A stretch of 64,000 nt of DNA from Arsukibacterium ikkense (GTDB lineage: Bacteria; Pseudomonadota; Gammaproteobacteria; Enterobacterales; Alteromonadaceae): NCBI RefSeq assembly GCF_000987775.1, contig NZ_LAHO01000006.1:62001-126000 (forward strand). The letters run 5' to 3'. Under the pieces are notes generated by a model that saw nothing but the letters and a program-made list of their open reading frames with translations, had not been told where the DNA came from and ran no database searches. How positions within the stretch are numbered: the stretch's first letter is position 1; each line of letters begins with the position of its first letter. Below, in pieces: positions 55,490 through 62,144 of the stretch. A program made the position numbers and the translations under genes.

Positions 55490-58390
55490 TCAATCCAGAA
55501 TAGCCTGGTGAAATTCGTCTAGCTTGCTTAGTTCAGTGAACCCTGTCAGAGGGATAACAACACTTTCCCGCTTAGTTTCTCCTGCCAGCATAACCTGAAT
55601 TGCGGGCGCTGTTTGCGCAATTACCGCCTGCTGGTAAAAACGTTGCGCATCAGCCAGCGTAGCCTGCTCGACTGCAGAAATGAGCTGCTGCTTGCTGTCA
55701 AAGCTCTGGCGGTTATATAGCCAGTCCTGGCGAAACGTAGCAACTTCCTCTTCCAGGTTGTTAGGTCGGCGTTGCAACTCCAGTAACCAGCCTTGTTTTA
55801 ACTGTAAAAAATCCTCATCTGTTAGCTGCTGCAATTTCTCGTTATATTGCAGTAAAAATTGATCGACGCGCTGCTGTAGTGCAGAGGCCGCCAATACTGG
55901 GCTTTGGACAATAAAAGCCAGTCCAGCGTGCTCACTGAGAGTCACATTAGATACATTGACCATGTAACCCAACTTTTCTTCATTACGAAGCTGATTAAAA
56001 AACTCTGGCTGTAAGTGGCCTACCAGAATACCGGCCGCAGCTTGTTCTGCATATCCTGGTGTAGGGTGATACTGTGCACGGATCAAACTGACATCACGTT
56101 GCGGATGTTCGCGCACGGTAGATAAACGCATTTTACTCTCTGGTTGCCAACGTTTTGGCGTCTGATAAGTTGGCGAATGAGCCGAAACAGGTAGCGTCGC
56201 CGTTGCGTATTTGCTTATCTGTTGAATATCCTGCTCATCATAATTGCCAAACGCAAATACCCGGATAGAGCTGCGGGCTAAACTGTTATTAACATAATTA
56301 TCGAAGTCTGCCAACGTTAAGCTTTCAGCAAAGAACAGCAGTTGCTCCATTTCATAACGGCCCGGTGTTGTTACCGTTCGGAGCAAGTCAATTACCTGAC
56401 GAAACTGATGTGTTTGTTGTTGGCTTCGCGCTGCTCTTACGAACACATCGACACCTTGTTTAAATTGTTGCTCATTTAGTTTTAACTGCATGCCAGCGGC
56501 TAACTGTTCTACCAGCTTTGCCTTTTGGTCCGTAAAGCCACTCAGTTTAATAATAAAGTCACGCTCTTCCAGCAATTCAATCGTCACTCCCGCCTCTTTG
56601 GCTTCTAAGGTAAGCGCATGGTTCTGTTGAAAAAACTGACTCGTCCATAGCCCATGCATCAGAGCTGAAATAGCGTCTTTTTTTGCTTTCGGATCATACC
56701 ACTGCAGCAAAAGCTGGCCCCGTGGCTGTTCGCGAAAAAACTGACTTCCCATTAACCATGCTTCTACTCTTGCTTCATCAACAACCTTCTCTGGTTGACT
56801 CAACAACGGGTGTTTCAAGGTAAAGTCCTGTGGTTGGAACCGATTTAGTGCAGGTAAATTTATGTCCGTCCAAATGCCTTGCCAATTCCGCAACTCGTGT
56901 GCAGGAACTGGCTTAACTGAGTAGAGTCCGTTGAAATAGCTCAGGCGATGTTCTGTAGGTTCATTTTTGCTGATATACCATATCGTCAATCGCTCAGGGA
57001 TGAGCTGCTGCAACAAATGCTGAATTGCTGCTGCATCAAACCGGTTATATTCGTATGGGGCAGAGATCACTGACTGCAGGGGATAATATTGCATAGCAAC
57101 GCTTAGCTGACTAGCGTAGCGAAAGCCATCAATCTTTTCCAGATAAGTAAACTGATTCTGCAACGCAGTGTGGATTTCCTGATAATATTTGTCATCTATA
57201 CCCTGACGACGCACCAACTCTATATACTGCATGGTTCTTGCTACTATTGTTTCACGCTGCAGCATACCGGATTCAGTCAGGTTCAGTACCACCTGAAAGC
57301 TACCATAGTTCCCATACTGATTAGGCTGAGTATACACATACAGGTTATTGATAAGTCCTTCTGCTTTTAATCTTTCGGATAAAGTGCCTGGCATTTGTGA
57401 GCGTAATAAGTGGCTGAGAAACTCGCCAGGTTTAGCTGAAAACTGTTCCATGTTGTTGTCAATTGTAAAATCAAGTCTCAGTTCCTGAATATCTCTGTTC
57501 GGAACATAATGCAAACGGCGAGGCCCTATATTACTAAAATTAATGTTGTGTTTTACCCTCGGGCTAATTAGGTTTTTGTTTTCAATATCAACAAAATAGT
57601 GATAAGCCAGCTGCGCAATGTCCTCCAGAGATTGCGAACTGATCAGAACCAGCTTCATCATATTGGCAGAATAATATTGCTGATAAAAAGACTTCATCTC
57701 AGCGTGCAACGTACTCGTTTCTTTATCTCCCAGCGTGTCCAGGTTACCAACCACAAATCTGTTGGCCGGATGCTCTCCTAACAGTTTCCCCGCTAAAGCT
57801 CGCCGAGCCCAAAAGTCCTGATTCTGCAACATGGACCACTCGGAATGTACAGCATGGCGCTCTTTATCAACTTGTTCAGGCAACAGTAAAGGATTTTTAA
57901 AAAACTCAGCAAACCGATCCAATGCTTCATCATACTGCTGATGGCCGACTTCAAACATGTAATGAGTCAATTGATTGGTAGTGGCATTGAACCCCCCCCC
58001 GTGCTGATTCATAAAACGCATAAAGCTTTCCGGTTCAGGAAACCGCTTCGTACCTAATAGCAACATATGCTCAAGAAAATGTGCCAGACCTGGTTGCCCC
58101 TCTGGATCCTGCAACCAGCCCACATCAACGCTCAATGCAGCTGAAGATCGCTCTGCTTCAGGATCAGAAACCAGCATGACCTGCAATTGATTGGGCAGCG
58201 TTATACTGCGGTATTTACGATGATCATTTGGACTGACAATAACCTGCGGTTCAGTCACATTTCCTTGCTTAACTGCAATAGTAGGCGTGGTTGTCAGGCC
58301 AGCACAACCTGCCAGCACAGCGATACCGATCGTTATGCTAAACAGTACCCCCCCCAGCGTGTTTAACTTCAATTTAGGTGCTTTTGTCAT
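55490..58390 (-). CDS. Pitrilysin-like M16 zinc metallopeptidase lipoprotein (2), divergent from the lanthipeptide genes
   Basis: A 966-residue paralogue of the peptidase at 45953-48832 with all active-site residues: lipobox LAGC (Cys29), HFLEH (His104, Glu107, His108) and Glu184. FFNQLRNEEKLGYMV is in the C-terminal half. AAGGA lies seven bases before the ATG. It starts 270 bp from the first precursor peptide gene on the opposite strand. Because the exporter lacks a protease domain, this enzyme is a candidate for leader removal after export, or for degrading the product. Runs of nine G (codons for HGGGF, 57992-58000) and eight G (LGGV, 58348-58355) lie inside the gene and could allow slippage. 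Confidence 0.92.
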   Translation of the reverse strand: MTKAPKLKLNTLGGVLFSITIGIAVLAGCAGLTTTPTIAVKQGNVTEPQVIVSPNDHRKYRSITLPNQLQVMLVSDPEAERSSAALSVDVGWLQDPEGQPGLAHFLEHMLLLGTKRFPEPESFMRFMNQHGGGFNATTNQLTHYMFEVGHQQYDEALDRFAEFFKNPLLLPEQVDKERHAVHSEWSMLQNQDFWARRALAGKLLGEHPANRFVVGNLDTLGDKETSTLHAEMKSFYQQYYSANMMKLVLISSQSLEDIAQLAYHYFVDIENKNLISPRVKHNINFSNIGPRRLHYVPNRDIQELRLDFTIDNNMEQFSAKPGEFLSHLLRSQMPGTLSERLKAEGLINNLYVYTQPNQYGNYGSFQVVLNLTESGMLQRETIVARTMQYIELVRRQGIDDKYYQEIHTALQNQFTYLEKIDGFRYASQLSVAMQYYPLQSVISAPYEYNRFDAAAIQHLLQQLIPERLTIWYISKNEPTEHRLSYFNGLYSVKPVPAHELRNWQGIWTDINLPALNRFQPQDFTLKHPLLSQPEKVVDEARVEAWLMGSQFFREQPRGQLLLQWYDPKAKKDAISALMHGLWTSQFFQQNHALTLEAKEAGVTIELLEERDFIIKLSGFTDQKAKLVEQLAAGMQLKLNEQQFKQGVDVFVRAARSQQQTHQFRQVIDLLRTVTTPGRYEMEQLLFFAESLTLADFDNYVNNSLARSSIRVFAFGNYDEQDIQQISKYATATLPVSAHSPTYQTPKRWQPESKMRLSTVREHPQRDVSLIRAQYHPTPGYAEQAAAGILVGHLQPEFFNQLRNEEKLGYMVNVSNVTLSEHAGLAFIVQSPVLAASALQQRVDQFLLQYNEKLQQLTDEDFLQLKQGWLLELQRRPNNLEEEVATFRQDWLYNRQSFDSKQQLISAVEQATLADAQRFYQQAVIAQTAPAIQVMLAGETKRESVVIPLTGFTELSKLDEFHQAILD

Positions 58391-58557
58391 TTTTATGTCC
58401 TTTTCTGTTTCTCGCCATACCGGTAACCACGCTACAACAGCACCCTTAATCAGACACTGAGATATACAAAGGCTCTTAATAGTTACTCAATACTCATTAC
58501 TGCCTGAAATATTGAGCAGCATTGTCAAAACATAACAATTATTCTTTCTTGCTAGAT

Positions 58558-58573
58558 CTGTCAGAACTGACAG
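58558..58573. promoter_or_regulatory. Palindrome in the divergent lanthipeptide/M16 control region
   Basis: Perfect inverted repeat CTGTCAG-AA-CTGACAG, ~24 bp before a TATAGT (-10-like, 58597-58602) that has no good -35 box. The layout fits an activator site for the precursor genes, perhaps for one of the CadC-like regulators. The rest of this 269-bp gap has no other clear element. Confidence 0.45.
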
Positions 58574-58659
58574 TTATAGGCGTCAGAAATAAATCATATA
58601 GTGAAAGCATGAGTTGCAATACTTGCGACTCTACAAAACCAATCAACAGGAAGAAAGAC

Positions 58660-58761
58660 ATGAATGTATTGGCACTTCAATCTTTGACATCACAAGAAAG
58701 AGACCAAGAGCTGCAGAGCTGGAGCGTATTTACCAGCGTTTGTCGCCCTAAAGTTGACTAG
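58660..58761 (+). CDS. Class III lanthipeptide precursor A1 (divergent)
   Basis: A 33-residue peptide. The leader MNVLALQSLTSQERDQELQ holds the LxLQ-type motif recognised by class III synthetases (compare ILELQ in the labyrinthopeptin leader). The core SWSVFTSVCRPKVD offers Ser20, Ser22, Thr25, Ser26 and Cys28; S22-x2-T25-x2-C28 would need a Thr in the central labionin position, which is unusual. AGGAAG precedes the ATG. A1 differs from the other four in the middle of the leader and after Cys28. A 24-base in-frame insertion with a TAG stop explains its different C-terminus. Confidence 0.82.
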   Translation: MNVLALQSLTSQERDQELQSWSVFTSVCRPKVD

Positions 58762-58816
58762 GCTTGCCGTACTCCGGCTAAACAACAACCAAAATGAAAC
58801 AATAAGGAGCAACACC

Positions 58817-58918
58817 ATGAACGTATTAGCACTTCAATCTTTAACCTCAGAAGAAGAAAACCAAGAGTTACTAAGCTGGAGCATCTTGAGTGGTGTTTGT
58901 CGCACTCTGGCTCAATAA
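58817..58918 (+). CDS. Class III lanthipeptide precursor A2
   Basis: A 33-residue peptide of the repeated type: leader MNVLALQSLTSEEENQELL with the LxLQ motif and acidic centre, core SWSILSGVCRTLAQ. Ser22, Ser25 and Cys28 give S-x2-S-x2-C, the labionin (or lanthionine plus dehydroalanine) pattern of class III lanthipeptides. The only difference from A3-A5 is Ser8 in place of Thr8. A strong AAGGAG sits seven bases before the ATG. Confidence 0.87.
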   Translation: MNVLALQSLTSEEENQELLSWSILSGVCRTLAQ

Positions 58919-58950
58919 CAACCCAACCCAAAACAATAAGGAGCAACACC

Positions 58951-59052
58951 ATGAATGTATTAGCACTTCAAACTTTAACCTCAGAAGAAGAAAACCAAGA
59001 ATTACTAAGCTGGAGCATCTTGAGTGGCGTTTGCCGTACTCTGGCTCAATAA
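58951..59052 (+). CDS. Class III lanthipeptide precursor A3
   Basis: A 33-residue peptide identical in protein sequence to A4 and A5: LxLQ leader with Thr8, core SWSILSGVCRTLAQ with the S-x2-S-x2-C pattern. Its ribosome site and spacing repeat those of A2. Confidence 0.87.
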   Translation: MNVLALQTLTSEEENQELLSWSILSGVCRTLAQ

Positions 59053-59084
59053 CAACCCAACCCAAAACAATAAGGAGCAACACC

Positions 59085-59186
59085 ATGAATGTATTAGCAC
59101 TTCAAACTTTAACCTCAGAAGAAGAAAACCAAGAATTATTAAGCTGGAGCATCTTGAGTGGCGTTTGCCGTACTCTGGCTCAATAA
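59085..59186 (+). CDS. Class III lanthipeptide precursor A4
   Basis: A 33-residue peptide identical in protein sequence to A3 and A5. The DNA differs from A3 by about one silent base (TTA for CTA at Leu19). Confidence 0.87.
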   Translation: MNVLALQTLTSEEENQELLSWSILSGVCRTLAQ

Positions 59187-59218
59187 CAACCCAACCTAAA
59201 ACAATAAGGAGCAACATT

Positions 59219-59320
59219 ATGAATGTATTAGCACTTCAAACTTTAACATCTGAAGAAGAAAACCAAGAGCTGTTAAGCTGGAGCATACTGAGTGGCGTTT
59301 GCCGCACTCTGGCTCAGTAA
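59219..59320 (+). CDS. Class III lanthipeptide precursor A5
   Basis: A 33-residue peptide identical in protein sequence to A3 and A4, although its gene has several silent differences (for example in codons for Thr10-Ser11, Leu18-Leu19, Leu24 and Gln33). Silent divergence with an unchanged peptide suggests selection for the sequence. A long hairpin follows before the synthetase gene. Confidence 0.87.
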   Translation: MNVLALQTLTSEEENQELLSWSILSGVCRTLAQ

Positions 59321-59329
59321 CAGCGATAA

Positions 59330-59371
59330 AAGTGGCTTGCAGTATACAAACTGCAAGCCACTTTCTTACTT
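59330..59371 (+). terminator. Hairpin terminator/attenuator between precursors and synthetase
   Basis: A perfect 13-bp stem AAGTGGCTTGCAG / CTGCAAGCCACTT with an 8-base loop and a T-rich tail (TCTTACTT). Partial read-through would give much more precursor mRNA than enzyme mRNA. Confidence 0.75.
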
Positions 59372-59450
59372 CAAAATACATCTTCTGATTGACTTAGCTT
59401 CAAAGCTAACCGCAGCTACCGCGAACCCATAACATAAAGAGAGCTCGCAT

Positions 59451-62144
59451 ATGATGGACAATTTATATACCTTTGCCGATCCGGAATTCTTTTTACCACC
59501 TTCTACAATGGAAGCCAGTGAAAAAATTACTAATGCGATTAAGCAGATTTTACCAGCAGACTGGCGACTGCAGCATTACAATATCTGGCTGGCGGGGTCT
59601 CCAACACATTACGATATCCCCGAGCAAGGCTTTAAAATCCATATTTCTGCAATAAGAGATCAGGCGTTGGAAATCATCGAAAAGGTCGTCTCTCAGTGTG
59701 TTCGCTTTCAGTGTTCATTTAAAATCATTTGCAGACAAGATATTGCAGATCATATGACATCTAAGTCTGTGAATCGTAGCAGTGCCGGCAAATTCATCAC
59801 TATTTATCCGATAAATGACAACGTATTTAAACAGCTTATTCATGCGATTTACCTCATTACCCGTCAGTATCAGGGGCCTTATATCTTGTCTGACAGACGT
59901 TATCTGGACAGTAAAATTGTCCACTATCGCTATGGTGGTTTTAAGATCATTCCTCGCTTGCTGGCAAACGGAAGTACAGAAGCCTGTATTAAAACCCCTG
60001 GTGGCGAACTGATTAAAGACGAGCGAACACCTTATTATCAAATCCCAAGCTGGGTTGAAGAGCCTTTTCCAGATCAGACTTCTCAATCTGCAACCGTGCC
60101 CTTACTGAATAATCGCTACCGAGTGCTCGAAGCACTGTCATTTTCAAATAGCGGCGGGGTTTATAAAGCTGAAGACACCCTCAGCGGCAGACAAGTTGTT
60201 ATAAAAGAGGCCAGACCATTTATTCATTTCACAGCGCTTAATAAAAAAGTAATTTATGCCGACAATGTACTTAGCCGTGAATTTTCTATCATAAAAAAAC
60301 TGAGCGGTAATCGTTATTTTCCGGCTGCTATAGATTGGTTCAAAGAATGGGAACATCACTATCTGGTTGAGGAGTTTATTGAAGGTGAGCCATTGCGCAC
60401 CTTCAGAGCCCAGAGTGAGAATACGCTGGCTCCCTTTACTGCGAATCCGCACTCTGCTGAACGGTTTAAACGACAATTCTGCTGGTTAGCTAAAGAGTGT
60501 ATTCTTGCAGTAATGGCAGCGCATCAAAGAGGCGTAACTCTGGCCGATATCTCACCCAACAACATCATGGTCGATGCCGCTAAAGAAACTATTCGCTTTA
60601 TTGATTTTGAAGGCGCATTTATCACCTCAGAAACCGATAAAACTCAGGATGTTGCCGTTTTAACAACACCAGGCTTCAGTGAAACGAAAAAGCTACTGAG
60701 TAAAGGTGCCAGTTATCAGGGCGATTGGTATGCTCTGGCAATGGTGTTATACAGTACAGTATTGCCGGTTCAGCAATTCTTTGAATTGGCACCAGATTTG
60801 CGATGGGCTTTATTGGAGCAAATCACTGCTGACTGCCTGCTGGCGCCTGAAATTGCAGCTATCATCAAGCAGCTGGCCAAGGCTAAACCCCGGCTGGCAT
60901 TAGGAACAGTAAGCAATTTAAATCATAGTTACCGACCTGCTCAGGCTAACCTCCAGGCAGAACAACTCGTTACGTTACCGCAGGTTATTCACACCGATCA
61001 TCATGCATTGTTCAAACATACCCTTGCCGGCTGTGCTCAGTTTATTACTCACGGTTGTCCACTTGGCCATGATTCTCACTTTATTCCGGTAGATTTCCAG
61101 GCATATGATACTCACCCGCTGGCACTTGCATATGGATATTATGGGCCTGCACTACTTTGTCATAGTGTAACGGCTAGTTTGCCGCAACATTTACAAAGCA
61201 CACTCAACCGCCACAAATGCCAGCCTGCTGTGCCCGGCATTTTTGTTGGTAGTGCAGGAATGGCTTTAGCAGAACTTGCTCTGGGACGGATTGAACAAGC
61301 AGAGCTTTTTGCTGAACAAAGTTTTCAGTCCGCTCTGGTGACAGACGCCAATAACTTTGGCTATGGCATTGCAGGTGTTGGCTTTATGGCCCTGGCTATG
61401 TTTCAACAAACAAATAAAATAAGTTACCTGCAACAAGCCATAAAACTGGCACAGGTAATACGAAAACGTGTACTTGTTACCGATGACGGGATCCGCTTTA
61501 TAGCCGATAGCGAGACCAAAAATTATGTTGGATTTGCGCAGGGAAATGCTGGTATCGCGCTGTTTCTACTGCAATTAGCCAAGTTAAGCAATAACAACGA
61601 CTGGTTAAAACTAGCCGAGCAGGCGATTAAAACAGAATTAGTCTATGGCTTGAACAGCACTGGACAATATCAATGGGGAGATACTGCTGGTAGTAAACTG
61701 ATACTCCCTTACTGGCAATTTGGCGCTAATGGCATCGGCGCCGTTGTCATTCGTTTCTATCAGGAAACAGGCAAAGCAGAATACCTGACAGCGGCCCGCG
61801 CCATCGCAGCGGCATCATATTCCCGCTATGCAGCACAGCAAAGCAGTTTTGATGGCATGGCTGGCATCGCAGATTTTTATATCGACATGTATCAGACTAC
61901 AGCAGAGCAACATTATCTTACGCATGCGGAAGATATTGCCAGTAAAATTTGTCTTTTTGCTGTTAAGCGTAAACAGGGATTGGTATTTCCAGGCCAAAAG
62001 CTTATTCGTCTTTCCACTGATTTTGCCCATGGTTCAGCTGGAATCTGTTTGATGCTAAAACGGCTACTTAGCCCGGGTCCCCGCTTCATGCTTGATCTGA
62101 CATTCAGAACTACCAAGGAGGAAGCAAGTGATGATAATAAGTAA
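59451..62144 (+). CDS. Class III lanthipeptide synthetase (lyase-kinase-cyclase, LanKC)
   Basis: An 897-residue trifunctional enzyme, typical class III length, that phosphorylates Ser/Thr of the precursor, eliminates phosphate and forms (methyl)lanthionine or labionin rings. The N-terminal lyase region (~1-205) ends with the family block KTPGGELIKDERTPYYQIPSW (split at ~181-201). The kinase domain (~223-485) has Lys252 in VVIKEA, Asp366 in ADISPNN and Asp385 in IDFEG. The LanC-like domain (~510-880) keeps the glycine-rich helical repeats (GYGIAGVG, GFAQGNAGIAL, FGANGIGAV, FAHGSAGI) but lacks the Cys-Cys-His zinc ligands, which separates class III from class IV. AGAGAG precedes the ATG. It overlaps the exporter gene by 14 bp. 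Confidence 0.92.
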   Translation: MMDNLYTFADPEFFLPPSTMEASEKITNAIKQILPADWRLQHYNIWLAGSPTHYDIPEQGFKIHISAIRDQALEIIEKVVSQCVRFQCSFKIICRQDIADHMTSKSVNRSSAGKFITIYPINDNVFKQLIHAIYLITRQYQGPYILSDRRYLDSKIVHYRYGGFKIIPRLLANGSTEACIKTPGGELIKDERTPYYQIPSWVEEPFPDQTSQSATVPLLNNRYRVLEALSFSNSGGVYKAEDTLSGRQVVIKEARPFIHFTALNKKVIYADNVLSREFSIIKKLSGNRYFPAAIDWFKEWEHHYLVEEFIEGEPLRTFRAQSENTLAPFTANPHSAERFKRQFCWLAKECILAVMAAHQRGVTLADISPNNIMVDAAKETIRFIDFEGAFITSETDKTQDVAVLTTPGFSETKKLLSKGASYQGDWYALAMVLYSTVLPVQQFFELAPDLRWALLEQITADCLLAPEIAAIIKQLAKAKPRLALGTVSNLNHSYRPAQANLQAEQLVTLPQVIHTDHHALFKHTLAGCAQFITHGCPLGHDSHFIPVDFQAYDTHPLALAYGYYGPALLCHSVTASLPQHLQSTLNRHKCQPAVPGIFVGSAGMALAELALGRIEQAELFAEQSFQSALVTDANNFGYGIAGVGFMALAMFQQTNKISYLQQAIKLAQVIRKRVLVTDDGIRFIADSETKNYVGFAQGNAGIALFLLQLAKLSNNNDWLKLAEQAIKTELVYGLNSTGQYQWGDTAGSKLILPYWQFGANGIGAVVIRFYQETGKAEYLTAARAIAAASYSRYAAQQSSFDGMAGIADFYIDMYQTTAEQHYLTHAEDIASKICLFAVKRKQGLVFPGQKLIRLSTDFAHGSAGICLMLKRLLSPGPRFMLDLTFRTTKEEASDDNK

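Larger units (their letters stand above)
58817..59320 (+). repeat. Tandem repeat of the precursor gene, 4 units, 134-bp period
   Basis: The starts at 58817, 58951, 59085 and 59219 are each exactly 134 bp apart. Each unit carries its own AAGGAG ribosome site, a 102-bp gene and a 32-bp spacer. The spacers and genes are nearly identical at the DNA level, with mostly synonymous changes in the last unit. Confidence 0.95.

Noticed and set aside
58758-59217. Repeated minus-strand ORFs of 64-71 residues opposite the precursor genes
   Set aside because: They are antisense shadows of the 134-bp tandem repeat, have no ribosome sites, and their apparent family similarity to each other is only the repeat.
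58817-59320. Tandem repeat as a CRISPR-like or satellite array
   Set aside because: Units are 134 bp, nearly identical throughout, and each contains an ORF with its own ribosome site; there are no variable spacers.
58890-59320. 98-residue ORFs spanning two precursor units
   Set aside because: They read through spacers in another frame of one unit before entering the next; the strong ribosome sites point to the 33-residue starts.
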